Counted from the first letter of the stretch, positions 43,154 to 52,669 are shown. The stretch: DNA of 64,000 nucleotides from Flaviflexus salsibiostraticola (GCF_003952265.1 NZ_CP034438.1:2046001-2110000); one strand, 5' to 3'. Notes: generated from the sequence alone by a model not told the origin. Translations and numbers: made by a program.

Positions 43154-44686
43154 ATGGCTGACAGGCCTGCAGGACTTCCCGAGCGGATCCAGCACTACTA
43201 CGGCGGTGCGCTCCACGATTCCGTGTCCGGGGAGGAGTTCGACGTCCTCGAGCCGACGACGAACCAGAACTACATCACCGCCGCCGCCGGCGGCGCCGAG
43301 GATGTCGACCGCGCCGTCGCGGCCGCGAAGAAGGCGTTCGACGAGGGCCCGTGGCCCCACATGCTGCCCCGGGAGCGGGCGACGATCCTCAACCGGATCG
43401 CCGACGAGGTCTCGAAGATCAACGACGAGCTCGCCGCCATCGAGTCCTACGACTCGGGCCTGCCGATCCGCCAGGCCAAGGGCCAGGCGAATCGGGCGGC
43501 CGAGAATTTCCGCTTCTTCGCGGACCTCATCGTCGCCCAGGTCGACGGCGCGTTCAAGATGCCGGGGCGGCAGATCAACTACGTCAACCGCAAGCCCCTC
43601 GGCGTCGCGGGTCTTATCACCCCGTGGAACACCCCGTTCATGCAGGAGTCGTGGAAGCTCGCGCCGGCGCTGGCCTCGGGATGCACGGCCGTGCTCAAGC
43701 CCGCCGAGTTCACGCCCGTCTCCGCCAACCTCTGGGTGGGGATCATGGAGCGGGCCGGAGTGCCCGAGGGCGTCTTCAATATCGTCTACGGCGATGGAGC
43801 GACGGCGGGTGATGCCCTCGTCAAGCACCCGGACACGAACCTCATCTCCTTCACGGGCTCGCTCGCGACAGGCAAGATCGTCTACGCGAACGGCGCCGAG
43901 CACATGAAGCACCTGTCGCTCGAGTTGGGCGGCAAGTCGCCCGCCATCATCTTCGAGGATGCCGACTTCGAGAAGGCCCTCGACTCGACCCTGTTCGGCG
44001 TCTTCTCCCTCAACGGGGAGCGCTGCACCGCGTCCTCCCGCATCCTCGTCCAGCGCCCGATCTATGAGCGGTTCCTCGAGGCCTACGCCGAGCGCGCGAA
44101 CCGCATCGTTGTCGGCCCGCCGTCCGATCCGATGACCGAGCTCGCCGCGCTTGTCCACCCCGAGCACTACGAGAAGGTGACGAGCTACATCGAGATCGGC
44201 AAGAGCGAGGCCCGCCTCATCGCCGGCGGCGGCCGCCCGGGGCACCTGCCCGAGGGCAACTATGTCGAGCCGACGGTGTTCGCCGATGTCGCCCCCGAGG
44301 CGCGGATCTTCCAGGAGGAGATCTTCGGCCCGGTCGTCGCCATCACCCCCTTCGACACGGAGGAGGAGGCGATCCAACTCGCGAACGACGTCGAGTATGG
44401 TCTCGCCGCCTACGTGTGGACCAATGACATCGCCCGTGCGCACAACGTCGCCGGTGCGATCGAGTCCGGCATGGTCTGGATCAACTCCCACAATGTCCGC
44501 GACCTGCGCACCCCGTTCGGCGGTGTCAAGGGTTCCGGCCTCGGCCACGAGGGCGGGTACCGCTCGCTCGATTTCTACTCCATCCAGCAGTCCATCCACG
44601 TCACCCTCGGTGACGTGCACACGACCCGCTTCGGTGCCTCCGGCTATTCCGAGAACGATCTCGGCCTCGGCGGCCCCAGCGCCTGA
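43154..44686 (+). CDS. hpaE: 5-carboxymethyl-2-hydroxymuconate semialdehyde dehydrogenase
   Basis: The 510-residue NAD-dependent aldehyde dehydrogenase oxidises the ring-cleavage product of homoprotocatechuate to the corresponding dicarboxylic acid. It shows LELGGKSPAII (Glu) and the catalytic Cys in FSLNGERCTASSR near residue 295. The long C-terminus RDLRTPFGGVKGSGLGHEGG and YSIQQSIHVTLGDVH is characteristic of HpaE rather than generic ALDHs. The ATG at 43154 has AGAAGGAGAG upstream. It lies between the FAH-RraA fusion and hpaD in one operon. Confidence 0.93.
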   Translation: MADRPAGLPERIQHYYGGALHDSVSGEEFDVLEPTTNQNYITAAAGGAEDVDRAVAAAKKAFDEGPWPHMLPRERATILNRIADEVSKINDELAAIESYDSGLPIRQAKGQANRAAENFRFFADLIVAQVDGAFKMPGRQINYVNRKPLGVAGLITPWNTPFMQESWKLAPALASGCTAVLKPAEFTPVSANLWVGIMERAGVPEGVFNIVYGDGATAGDALVKHPDTNLISFTGSLATGKIVYANGAEHMKHLSLELGGKSPAIIFEDADFEKALDSTLFGVFSLNGERCTASSRILVQRPIYERFLEAYAERANRIVVGPPSDPMTELAALVHPEHYEKVTSYIEIGKSEARLIAGGGRPGHLPEGNYVEPTVFADVAPEARIFQEEIFGPVVAITPFDTEEEAIQLANDVEYGLAAYVWTNDIARAHNVAGAIESGMVWINSHNVRDLRTPFGGVKGSGLGHEGGYRSLDFYSIQQSIHVTLGDVHTTRFGASGYSENDLGLGGPSA

Positions 44687-44796
44687 TGTCCATCCGCCCG
44701 ACGGCCGAATCGGCCGTCGGCCCGACCGCGGCGGGACCGCCCCGCCGCACTTCACCCCATACTTGTCTCAGACAGGCAAAGAATAAGGAGACTGAC

Positions 44797-45867
44797 ATGT
44801 CGAAGAAGACATTCACCAGCCCTGACGTTCCCGCGCCGGATATTCTCCGCTGCGCCTACATGGAGCTGGTCGTCACCGATCTCGCGAAGTCACGCGAGTT
44901 CTACGTCGATATCCTCGGGCTCGTCGTCACCGAAGAGGACGAGGACGCGATCTACCTGCGGTCCTTCGAGGAGTTCATCCACCACAATCTTGTCCTCCGC
45001 AGGGGCGACGAAGCCGCGGTGGCCGCGTTCTCGTACCGGGTGCGCAGCCCCGAGGATGTCGACAGGGCCGAGGCCTACTACCAGGCCCTCGGGTGCGAGA
45101 CCCGCCGCGGCGATTTCACGAAGGGCATCCGCAACGCCCTCCGCGTCGTCGACCCGCTCGGCTTCCCCTACGAGTTCTTCTACGAGGTCGACCACGTCGA
45201 GCGTCTCGCCTGGGCGTACGAGCTTCAGGGCGCCGGCGCCCTCGTCAGGCTCGACCACTTCAACCAGGTCTACCCCGACGTGCCCTTCGGCGCGGACTAC
45301 CTGGCGGACCTCGGATTCCGCAAGACCGAGCAGATCGCCGACGAGAACGATGTGACGTACGCGGCGTGGTTCGCCCGTAAGTCCACCGTCCACGACACGG
45401 CGCTGACCGGCGGCAGCGGCCCGGCCATGCACCACGTGGCGTTCGCGACCCACGAGAAGCACAACATTCTCTACATCTGCGACAAGCTCGGCGCGCTCCG
45501 TCAGTCGGACAAGATCGAGCGCGGCCCCGGCCGCCATGGTGTCTCGAACGCCTTCTACCTCTACCTGCGTGACCCGGACGGGCATCGCGTCGAGATCTAC
45601 ACGCAGGACTACTACACGGGTGATCCGGACAACCCGACCGTCACGTGGGATGTTCACGACAACCAGCGCCGCGACTGGTGGGGCAACCCCGTCGTGCCGT
45701 CCTGGTACACCGATGCCTCGCGGGTCCTCGACCTGGACGGGAACCTTCAGCCCCTCCAGGAGCGCACGGAGGCGAAGGAGATCGACGTCACCATTGGAGC
45801 CGACGGATTCTCGTACACCCGCAAGGGTGACGCCGTCGCCGGATTCAAGTTGGGTGAGCAGGTCTGA
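44797..45867 (+). CDS. hpaD: 3,4-dihydroxyphenylacetate 2,3-dioxygenase (homoprotocatechuate dioxygenase)
   Basis: The 356-residue type-I extradiol dioxygenase has two vicinal-oxygen-chelate domains. It matches the Brevibacterium fuscum HPCD / Arthrobacter MndD pattern. The metal ligands are His154, His213 and Glu266, and the active-site acid/base is His199, each one position lower than in HPCD. The enzyme opens the ring of homoprotocatechuate proximally (meta) to 5-carboxymethyl-2-hydroxymuconate semialdehyde. Metal could be Fe(II) or Mn(II); the two relatives differ and sequence alone does not settle it. The ATG at 44797 follows AATAAGGAG. The stop overlaps the transporter start by one base. 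Confidence 0.94.
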   Translation: MSKKTFTSPDVPAPDILRCAYMELVVTDLAKSREFYVDILGLVVTEEDEDAIYLRSFEEFIHHNLVLRRGDEAAVAAFSYRVRSPEDVDRAEAYYQALGCETRRGDFTKGIRNALRVVDPLGFPYEFFYEVDHVERLAWAYELQGAGALVRLDHFNQVYPDVPFGADYLADLGFRKTEQIADENDVTYAAWFARKSTVHDTALTGGSGPAMHHVAFATHEKHNILYICDKLGALRQSDKIERGPGRHGVSNAFYLYLRDPDGHRVEIYTQDYYTGDPDNPTVTWDVHDNQRRDWWGNPVVPSWYTDASRVLDLDGNLQPLQERTEAKEIDVTIGADGFSYTRKGDAVAGFKLGEQV

Positions 45868-47279
45868 TGACACAGGTGAAGCCCGAGATCATTCTCAATG
45901 AGAGAAAGCCGGAGGACCGCAGGGTCGCTGTCGGCACGCTCGTAGGAACGGCGGTGGAGTGGTACGACTTCTTCATCTACGCCAATGCTGCGGCAATCGT
46001 TCTCGCCCCGCTCTTCTTCGATCCCTTCGTCGCGAGCTCGGGCGAACTGGCAGGACGACTCGTCTCGTTCGCCACCGTCGGCATCTCGTTCTTCTTCCGG
46101 CCGCTCGGTGCGGCGGTGGCGGGACACTACGGCGACAAGATCGGCCGCAAGTCCATGCTCGTTGCGACCCTCATACTCATGGGCGCCGCCACCTTCCTCA
46201 TCGGCCTGCTGCCGACGTATGCGCAGATCGGATTCTGGGCGCCCGCACTCCTCCTCGTCCTCCGCATCGCCCAGGGCTTCGCGGCCGGCGGTGAGTGGGG
46301 CGGCGCCGCCCTCATGGCGGTCGAGCATGCGCCCGCGAAGAAGCGCGGCCTGTTCGGCGGTTTCCCGCAGATCGGCGTGCCGCTCGGCATGCTCATGGCC
46401 ACGGTCGCCCTCTGGGCGGTCGACAGCCTGACGACCGAGGCTCAGTTCCTCTCGTGGGGCTGGCGCATCCCCTTCCTCTTCTCGATCGTTCTCATCGTCA
46501 TCGGCACCGTCATCCGCCTCGGCGTGTCCGAGTCGCCGGTCATGGAGGAGATCGCCCAGAACGAGGAGCAGGTGCGACTGCCCATCGTCGAGATGTTCCG
46601 CACCTCGTGGCGGCCGCTCGTCCGCATGGCCCTCATCTTCATGGGCAACGGCGTCGCCGGGTACATGATCGCGGGTGGCTACGTCCTGTCCTATACGGTC
46701 AACGATCTGGGGCTGGAGCGGGAGACGATACTGACCCTCATCTCCCTCACCTCCGCCTCCTGGATCGGGACCACGCTGCTCGCGGCCTGGGCGTCCGACA
46801 GGATCACCCGCAAGACGACCTACCTCATCGGCTTCGGCTCACAGCTGCTGTGGGTGTTCCCGCTTTTCATGCTCATCGACACCGAGAGCTACCTCCTCAT
46901 CGGGCTCGCCCTCATCGTCCTCTCGTTCCCGCTCGGCTTCACCTACGGCCAGCAGGCCGCGACGTTCGCCGAGGCGTTCCCCGCGAAGATCCGCTACTCG
47001 GGCGCAGGCCTGGCCAATGCGATCGGCGCGATCCTCGGCGGCGCCTTTGCCCCGCTCATCGCCACCGCCCTCCAGGCGAACTTCGGCACATCGATGGCGG
47101 TCGCCGCCTACATCTTCGCCGTCACCGTCATCGCCCTCATCGCGACGATCACGATGAAGGACATGACGGGCCGCCCGCTCACGAGCGAGGCCGACGGCGA
47201 GCTCAACCAGATAATCGAGAAGATCGCCGCGGAGACGGACGCAATCCCCGTCACGTTCGAGCGTGGCGCAGGCTTCTGA
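45867..47279 (+). CDS. MHS-family MFS transporter, likely aromatic acid uptake
   Basis: The 470-residue transporter has 12 predicted helices. Metabolite:H+ symporter signatures are clear: GTAVEWYDFFIYANA near residue 30, FFFRPLGAAVAGHYGDKIGRK near 75-95, and RIAQGFAAGGEWGGAALM near 133-150. MHS carriers import organic and aromatic acids. Its start overlaps the hpaD stop (TGATGA), so it is co-translated with the pathway and most likely imports (hydroxy)phenylacetate. The exact substrate is inferred from context. Confidence 0.9.
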   Translation: MTQVKPEIILNERKPEDRRVAVGTLVGTAVEWYDFFIYANAAAIVLAPLFFDPFVASSGELAGRLVSFATVGISFFFRPLGAAVAGHYGDKIGRKSMLVATLILMGAATFLIGLLPTYAQIGFWAPALLLVLRIAQGFAAGGEWGGAALMAVEHAPAKKRGLFGGFPQIGVPLGMLMATVALWAVDSLTTEAQFLSWGWRIPFLFSIVLIVIGTVIRLGVSESPVMEEIAQNEEQVRLPIVEMFRTSWRPLVRMALIFMGNGVAGYMIAGGYVLSYTVNDLGLERETILTLISLTSASWIGTTLLAAWASDRITRKTTYLIGFGSQLLWVFPLFMLIDTESYLLIGLALIVLSFPLGFTYGQQAATFAEAFPAKIRYSGAGLANAIGAILGGAFAPLIATALQANFGTSMAVAAYIFAVTVIALIATITMKDMTGRPLTSEADGELNQIIEKIAAETDAIPVTFERGAGF

Positions 47280-47365
47280 TCCCCACCCACCACCGTGTTC
47301 TAGACTGAGGGGCAGGCCCTGCGGTCTGTCCCTCAGCAGAACTCGGTCCCTATGAAAGTGACGGC

Positions 47366-48031
47366 ATGCCCAGAACGGCAGTATCGGCATCGAAATCCGA
47401 TCAGGTCTACCACAGGCTGCGCACCCGCATCATCGACGGGTACTACAGCCCGGGGTACCGCCTGGTGCTCTCCTCCCTCGCGGTGGAGTTCGGAGTGTCG
47501 ACTGTTCCAGTGCGCGAGGCGATTCGCTGGCTGGAGTCCGAGGGGCTCGTGGAATACACACACAATGTTGGCGCACAGGTGTCCCGCGTGGATGCCTCGA
47601 GCTACGCGGAGTCGATGAGCGTCCTCGCTGTCCTCGAAGGGTCGGTCACCGCACTGTCGGCGCCGCACCTGACGGAGGCCGACCTGGAAGAGGCGGAGGC
47701 CTACAACCGGGAGATGACGCTCATGACGCAGGCACCCAGCTTCGACTCCAATGTGTATCGAAGGCTCAATGGACACTTCCATCGAGTCCTCTGCCTCAGA
47801 TGCCCCAATGAGCGCATGCATTCACTGATGACAACCGAGGCCGAGCGGGTCAACCGGATCCGCAGGACGTCCTTCAGGTTCACCTCCGAGAGGTCTCGAC
47901 TCTCGGTCGAGCAGCACGATCATCTTCTCCACCTCATCCGCATCGGCGCGGACTCGGGCGAGATCGAGTTGTACGCGAGGAACCACAAGCTGGATTCGAT
48001 GCGCGAAGCGCTTCTGACCGACGACGTCTAG
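47366..48031 (+). CDS. GntR-family (FadR/VanR subgroup) regulator of the hpa cluster
   Basis: The 221-residue protein has an N-terminal winged helix (residues ~10-72; LSSLAVEFGVSTVPVREAIRWLESEGLVEY). A helical FCD-type ligand domain (~85-215) follows, with His residues in NGHFHRVLC and HDHLLHL that would form a metal site. It lies inside the catabolic cluster, after the transporter and before the hydroxylase gene. A perfect TCGTATACGA palindrome near the promoter at 41576 is a plausible operator. The effector would be a pathway intermediate, by analogy. Confidence 0.88.
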   Translation: MPRTAVSASKSDQVYHRLRTRIIDGYYSPGYRLVLSSLAVEFGVSTVPVREAIRWLESEGLVEYTHNVGAQVSRVDASSYAESMSVLAVLEGSVTALSAPHLTEADLEEAEAYNREMTLMTQAPSFDSNVYRRLNGHFHRVLCLRCPNERMHSLMTTEAERVNRIRRTSFRFTSERSRLSVEQHDHLLHLIRIGADSGEIELYARNHKLDSMREALLTDDV

Positions 48032-48084
48032 TCCGGCGGCATTGCCGCCACTCGCCTCATCCCACTCTGCACAGAAGGATGATC

Positions 48085-50001
48085 ATGAAATTCCACCACC
48101 ACGGCTATGTCTCAGAAGACCCCCGTGTCACCCAGCCCGCCGGTGTCGGCATCAACCGCAGCCCCGAGCTGCCAGACGAGATGGATGTGCTCATCATCGG
48201 AGCAGGGCCCGCAGGCATGCTGGCCGCCGCCCAGCTCTCCGTCTTCCCCGACATCCGCGCCCACATCGTCGAGCGGCGTCCGAGCCGCCTCGAGCTCGGC
48301 CACGCGGACGGCATCCAGGCCCGCACGGTCGAGACGTTCCAGGCCTTCGGCTTCAAGAACGAGATCGTCGACGAGGCGTACCGGATCACGGAGACGGCCT
48401 TCTGGAAGCCGGACCCCGAGAACCCGGACCACATCGTCCGCACCGCGATCACGGAGGATGATCCGTACGGAATCTCCGAGTTCGAGCACATCATCGTCAA
48501 CCAGGCCCGGGTCCTCGACTACTTCCGCGAGTTCATGGCACGCCAGCCCTCCCGCATGGGAGTGAATTTCGGGTATGAGTTCGTCGGCCTGACGATCGAC
48601 GACTCCGAGTACCCGGTCGAGGTCGAACTCATGGCGACGGCCGGCCCGGACCAGGGCGAGACCCGCAGGGTCCGAGCCAAGTACGTCCTCGGCGCCGATG
48701 GGGCCCGCTCGAAGGTCCGCAGCGCGATCGGGGCCACCCACCAGGGCAAGATCTCCTACCATGCGTGGGGCGTCGCCGACGTCATCGCAAAAACCGACTT
48801 CCCCGACATTCGCCTCAAGTCGATCATCAACTCCTCGAAGGGCAACATCCTCCACATCCCCCGCGAGGGCGGCTACCTGTTCCGCACGTACGTCGACCTG
48901 GGCGAGGTGCCCGAAGACGACAACCACGAGATCCGCAAGACCCCGCTCGAGGAGATCGTGCGGCGCGGTAACGAGATCATGGCCCCCTACTCGTTCGAGG
49001 TGGAGGACGTCGCCTGGTGGTCCGTCTACGAGGTCGGCCACCGCGTCACGGACCGGTTCGACGATGTGGCCGAGCCGAGTGACGAGGCGACCCCGCACGT
49101 CTTCATCGCCGGCGACGCCTGCCATACGCACTCGGCGAAGGCCGGCCAGGGCATGAACGTGTCCATGCAGGACGGGTTCAACCTCAGTTGGAAGCTCGCC
49201 CAGGTGCTGCGCGGCTACTCCTCGGAGCGGCTGCTGCGCACCTACACGCAGGAGCGCCAGAAGATCGCCCAGGACCTCATCGACTTCGACCTCGAATGGT
49301 CGGGCCGCATGGCGGGCCGCGGGGACGGCGAGTCGATCGAGGAGTTCTACGTGCGCACGGCTGAGTTTCCGGCCGGCTTCATGACCCAGTACGAGCCGAG
49401 CCTCCTCATCTCCGATGAGGCGAAGCAGGAGCTCGCAACCGGGTACCCGCTCGGCAAGCGCTTCAAGTCCGCCCGTGCGGTGCGCCGGGCAGATGCGAAC
49501 GACCACCACATCGGCCACCAGCATCGCGCCGACGGCCGGTGGCGGATCTACGTCTTCGCGGACGCCGCCCACCCGGCCGAGCACTCGACGGTCGACAATT
49601 TCGCGCAGTGGCTGGAGAACGATCCGTCCTCACCGGTCGTCCGCCACACGAAGCCGGGCGATGATCGGGATTCGGTTTTCGACGTCAAGGTCATTTACCA
49701 GCAGCCGCACCGCGAGTTCAATGTGACGGATGCTCCGGCGGCGTTCCGCCCCGAGTGCGGACCGCACAGGGTGGAGGACTGGAACCTCGTGTACGGCACG
49801 ATCCCCGGCGAGGACATCTTTGACCTGCGCGGGATCTCCCGTGACGGCGCCGTCATCATCGTCCGCCCCGATATGTATGTCGCCCACATCGCCGGCCTCG
49901 AGGACACCGACTCGATCGCCCGGTTCTTCGAGCCCATCTTCGACCTCAGTCAGAGCGCGGACGCGCAGCCTCGTACGAGGGAGCTCGACCATGTTGGCTA
50001 G
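48085..50001 (+). CDS. Single-component FAD-dependent aromatic hydroxylase (phenol 2-monooxygenase / MobA type)
   Basis: The 638-residue flavoprotein has the dinucleotide-binding GAGPAGMLAA (about residues 39-48), the YVLGADGARSKVRS (DG) motif near 202-215, the GD motif in VFIAGDACHTHSAKAGQGMN near 345-364, and a C-terminal thioredoxin-like domain (~440-630). This is the phenol hydroxylase/3-hydroxybenzoate 4-hydroxylase class. The second ATG (48085) has AAGG with proper spacing. In this cluster it probably makes homoprotocatechuate from a hydroxyphenylacetate, replacing HpaBC; hydroxybenzoate as substrate cannot be excluded. It overlaps hpaH by 11 bp. Confidence 0.85.
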   Translation: MKFHHHGYVSEDPRVTQPAGVGINRSPELPDEMDVLIIGAGPAGMLAAAQLSVFPDIRAHIVERRPSRLELGHADGIQARTVETFQAFGFKNEIVDEAYRITETAFWKPDPENPDHIVRTAITEDDPYGISEFEHIIVNQARVLDYFREFMARQPSRMGVNFGYEFVGLTIDDSEYPVEVELMATAGPDQGETRRVRAKYVLGADGARSKVRSAIGATHQGKISYHAWGVADVIAKTDFPDIRLKSIINSSKGNILHIPREGGYLFRTYVDLGEVPEDDNHEIRKTPLEEIVRRGNEIMAPYSFEVEDVAWWSVYEVGHRVTDRFDDVAEPSDEATPHVFIAGDACHTHSAKAGQGMNVSMQDGFNLSWKLAQVLRGYSSERLLRTYTQERQKIAQDLIDFDLEWSGRMAGRGDGESIEEFYVRTAEFPAGFMTQYEPSLLISDEAKQELATGYPLGKRFKSARAVRRADANDHHIGHQHRADGRWRIYVFADAAHPAEHSTVDNFAQWLENDPSSPVVRHTKPGDDRDSVFDVKVIYQQPHREFNVTDAPAAFRPECGPHRVEDWNLVYGTIPGEDIFDLRGISRDGAVIIVRPDMYVAHIAGLEDTDSIARFFEPIFDLSQSADAQPRTRELDHVG

Positions 50002-50776
50002 AGACGTCATCGAGGAGATCGCCGCGGAGCTCGCGGAGGCGGACGGGTCGAAGGAGCCGATCCGTCGGATCACGGCCCGCCACCCCGAGGCAACGGTCGA
50101 GGACGCCTACGCGATCCAGGGCGTGTGGCGCGACAGGCAGGTCGCGGCGGGGCGCAGGCTCGTCGGCCGCAAGATCGGCCTGACCTCGAAGGCCATGCAG
50201 GCCGCCACCGGCATCACCGAACCCGACTACGGGGTCCTGTTCGATGACACGGTGTACGAGAACGGCTCCATCATCGAGTACGACCGCTTCATGCAGGTCC
50301 GCATCGAGGTTGAGCTCGCCTTCGTCCTCAAGGACGCGCTCGAGGGCCCGGCCTGCACGATCTTCGACGTGCTGCGGGCGACGGAGTATGTCGTTCCCGC
50401 GCTCGAGATCCTCAACTCCCACGTTGAGCTCGAGGGCCGCACGATCGTCGACACGATCTCCGACAACGCGGCCTACGGGGCGATGGTGCTCGGCGGCAAC
50501 CCGGTCGCCCCCGACGCCGTTGACCTGCGGTGGGTCTCAGCACTTCTCTATAAGAACGAGACGATTGAGGAGACCGGCGTCGCCGCCGGTGTCCTCAACC
50601 ACCCCGCCACCGGGGTCGCCTGGCTGGCGAACAAGTTCGCCCAGCACGGATCGCGGCTCGAGGCGGGCGAGATCATCCTCGCCGGTTCGTTCACGCGGCC
50701 GATGTGGGTCGAGCGGGGCGACACGGTGCTGTGCGATTACGGGTCGATGGGGACGATCTCATGCCGATTCGTCTGA
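49991..50776 (+). CDS. hpaH: 2-oxo-hept-4-ene-1,7-dioate hydratase
   Basis: The 261-residue protein belongs to the MhpD/HpaH hydratase family of the FAH superfamily. It has [24 protein letters not shown] near residues 57-80, the metal ligands in [10 protein letters not shown] near 103-112, the EILNSHVE segment and the C-terminal [10 protein letters not shown]. It adds water to OHED in homoprotocatechuate catabolism. Its start overlaps the hydroxylase end by 11 bp and its end overlaps hpaI by 16 bp, so the three genes are tightly coupled. Confidence 0.92.
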   Translation: MLARDVIEEIAAELAEADGSKEPIRRITARHPEATVEDAYAIQGVWRDRQVAAGRRLVGRKIGLTSKAMQAATGITEPDYGVLFDDTVYENGSIIEYDRFMQVRIEVELAFVLKDALEGPACTIFDVLRATEYVVPALEILNSHVELEGRTIVDTISDNAAYGAMVLGGNPVAPDAVDLRWVSALLYKNETIEETGVAAGVLNHPATGVAWLANKFAQHGSRLEAGEIILAGSFTRPMWVERGDTVLCDYGSMGTISCRFV

Positions 50777-51567
50777 CCCTGCCGCCCACGTTCGGCCAGC
50801 GGCTGCGGGATTCGGACCGCGCCCAGGTCGGCATGTGGGTGAGCTCAGGCAGTCCCACCAACGCGGAGATCTGTGCGGGATCCGGGCTCGACTGGCTCCT
50901 CATCGACGGCGAGCACTCGCCGCTCTCGCTCCAGTCGATCCAGGATCAGCTGCGGGCCGCCGCCCCCTACCCGATCACCCCGGTCGTCCGGGTGCCGGCG
51001 GCCGACACGGTCCTCATCAAGCAGCACCTCGACCTCGGGGCGCAGAACCTCCTCATCCCCATGGTCGACACCGCCGAGCAGGCCGCCCACGCAGTGGCCG
51101 CGACGAGGTACCCGCCGGAGGGTGTGCGGGGAGTCGGATCGGCACTGGCCCGCGCCGCCCGCTGGAACCGGGTCGACGGCTACCTGGAGAACGCGAACGC
51201 CGAGCATGTCTCCGTCATCGCCCAGATCGAGAGCGCGACCGCAGTCGACAATGCGCTCGAGATCTGCCGGTCGGGGGTGGACGCGATCTTCATCGGTCCG
51301 TCCGACCTGGCCGCCTCCATGGGCCTCATCGGCCAGCAGGCCCACCCTGAGGTCGTCGAGAACATCTACCGAACGATCCGAGCGGCCCGCGAGGCCAGCA
51401 TCCCAGTCGGCATCAATGCCTTCGACCCGGGCCTCGCTCGCGGCTATATCGAGGACGGCATCGACTTCATCCTCGTGGGAGCCGATGTCGCGATCCTCGC
51501 CCGGCAGTCAGAGGCGCTCGCGGATTCCTATATCGGCGGTTCGGAGGCGGAGCGCTCCTCCTACTGA
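50761..51567 (+). CDS. hpaI: 4-hydroxy-2-oxoheptane-1,7-dioate aldolase
   Basis: The 268-residue class-II pyruvate aldolase (HpcH/HpaI family) has WLLIDGEHSPLSLQ near residues 46-59, PVVRVPAAD near 73, and IAQIESATAVDNALEI near 145-160, with metal-binding Glu and Asp in the family positions (GPSDLAASMG). It splits 4-hydroxy-2-oxoheptanedioate to pyruvate and succinate semialdehyde. The latter is the substrate of the divergent dehydrogenase at 39935. It is the last gene of the cluster, followed by two terminator-like hairpins. Confidence 0.93.
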   Translation: MPIRLTLPPTFGQRLRDSDRAQVGMWVSSGSPTNAEICAGSGLDWLLIDGEHSPLSLQSIQDQLRAAAPYPITPVVRVPAADTVLIKQHLDLGAQNLLIPMVDTAEQAAHAVAATRYPPEGVRGVGSALARAARWNRVDGYLENANAEHVSVIAQIESATAVDNALEICRSGVDAIFIGPSDLAASMGLIGQQAHPEVVENIYRTIRAAREASIPVGINAFDPGLARGYIEDGIDFILVGADVAILARQSEALADSYIGGSEAERSSY

Positions 51568-51569
51568 CT

Positions 51570-51589
51570 CCATGCCGGTTCCGGCATGG
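51570..51589 (+). terminator. First hairpin after hpaI
   Basis: A perfect 9-bp stem with a TT loop (51570-51578/51581-51589) begins 3 bp after the hpaI stop. Confidence 0.65.
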
Positions 51590-51630
51590 TCTCGAATGCT
51601 CGGGCGGACCTCCTCCCGCCGGCCATTCCC

Positions 51631-51669
51631 AGGTCCCCCTGCGGTTCGTCCTCTGCCGCAGGGGGACCT
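51631..51669 (+). terminator. Second, stronger hairpin after hpaI
   Basis: A perfect 14-bp stem (51631-51644/51656-51669) with an 11-nt loop closes off the catabolic cluster before the deaminase gene. Confidence 0.75.
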
Positions 51670-51703
51670 TCCCCATCGCCGCCATCCGTGTTTGAGTAGT
51701 GCC

Positions 51704-52189
51704 ATGGGGGAGATCACGGACCACGACCGCAAGTACCTATTGCGCTGCGCGGAGCTTGCGCGCCGAGCGCTCGATTGCGGGGATGAGCCGTTCGGGGCGA
51801 TCCTCGTCGACGGGGACGGGCATCAGCGGATCGCGGACCGCAACCGTGTCGCCGGTGGCGATGGCACCCGCCACGCGGAGCTTGCGATCGCCCGCTGGTC
51901 GGCCGAGCATCTCACGCCCGAGACGCGTGCTCGATCGACCGTCTACACGTCGGGGGAGCCCTGCCCCATGTGTGCGGCCGCCCACGCCTGGGTCGGCCTC
52001 GGCCGGATCGTCTACGCGTCGAGCACCGAGCAGCTCATCTCGTGGTACCGGGAGTGGGGCATCCCCGCGGGGCCGGTCGCGCCGCTGTCGATCAGCGCCG
52101 TCGCCCCCGGCGTGCCCACCGCCGGCCCCGACCCCGAGATCAGTGCCGAGGTCAAGGAGCTTCACCGGCGGCGGCACGGGATCGAGTGA
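51704..52189 (+). CDS. Cytidine/deoxycytidylate deaminase-family nucleoside deaminase
   Basis: The 161-residue zinc deaminase has the HAE motif (TRHAELAIA, near residue 56) with catalytic Glu, and the PCPMC motif (near residues 86-90). These are the standard zinc ligands. The group includes guanine deaminase and TadA-like enzymes; the short C-terminus and the EWGIPAGPVAP segment favour a free-base or nucleoside deaminase over TadA. No sequence feature settles the substrate. It stands after the catabolic terminators as an independent unit. Confidence 0.85.
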   Translation: MGEITDHDRKYLLRCAELARRALDCGDEPFGAILVDGDGHQRIADRNRVAGGDGTRHAELAIARWSAEHLTPETRARSTVYTSGEPCPMCAAAHAWVGLGRIVYASSTEQLISWYREWGIPAGPVAPLSISAVAPGVPTAGPDPEISAEVKELHRRRHGIE

Positions 52190-52245
52190 AGCTTCCCGGG
52201 CAGGACCGTCCTGCATTCCCACCGACACGTGGCAGGATTGATGCC

Positions 52246-52629
52246 GTGGTCGAGATGACGGAAGACGAGTTCGAGCAGGCCGTGGCGGATGCTCTGGACA
52301 TGGTGCCCGATGAGCTGATGGAGGCAGTCGACAACGTCGTCATCCTCATCGAGGACGAGCCGCGGCCGGACATGGTCCTCCCAGAGGAGCTCGACGAGTC
52401 TGGTCAGGCACAGCTGCTCGGCCTCTACGAGGGCACGGCCCTGACGGATCGCGACGATGGATGGGCGGGGGCCCTTCCGGATACGATCTTCATCTTCCGG
52501 GGCCCGCTCAGCCGCTTCTGCGAGACCCGCGAGGAGCTCATCGAGGAGATCGCCGTGACCGTCATCCACGAGATCGCCCATCATTTCGGCATCGACGACG
52601 ATCGGCTCCACGAGCTCGGCTGGGCCTGA
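52246..52629 (+). CDS. Minimal zincin-type metallopeptidase family protein
   Basis: The 127-residue protein matches the short actinobacterial/proteobacterial metallopeptidase family (zincin-like). The active-site motif HEIAHHFG (HExxH) lies near residue 107, and a downstream His/Glu in RLHELGW is the likely third ligand. The N-terminal half is acidic and helical (EDEFEQAVADALDMVPDEL). It has no signal peptide, so it acts in the cytoplasm if it is a protease at all. The start is GTG 52246; an ATG at 52255 is possible. Substrate unknown. Confidence 0.85.
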   Translation: MVEMTEDEFEQAVADALDMVPDELMEAVDNVVILIEDEPRPDMVLPEELDESGQAQLLGLYEGTALTDRDDGWAGALPDTIFIFRGPLSRFCETREELIEEIAVTVIHEIAHHFGIDDDRLHELGWA

Positions 52630-52669
52630 ACCGCCAGCGCGGGAGCAACGATTCTGCCAGAGTGGGGGA

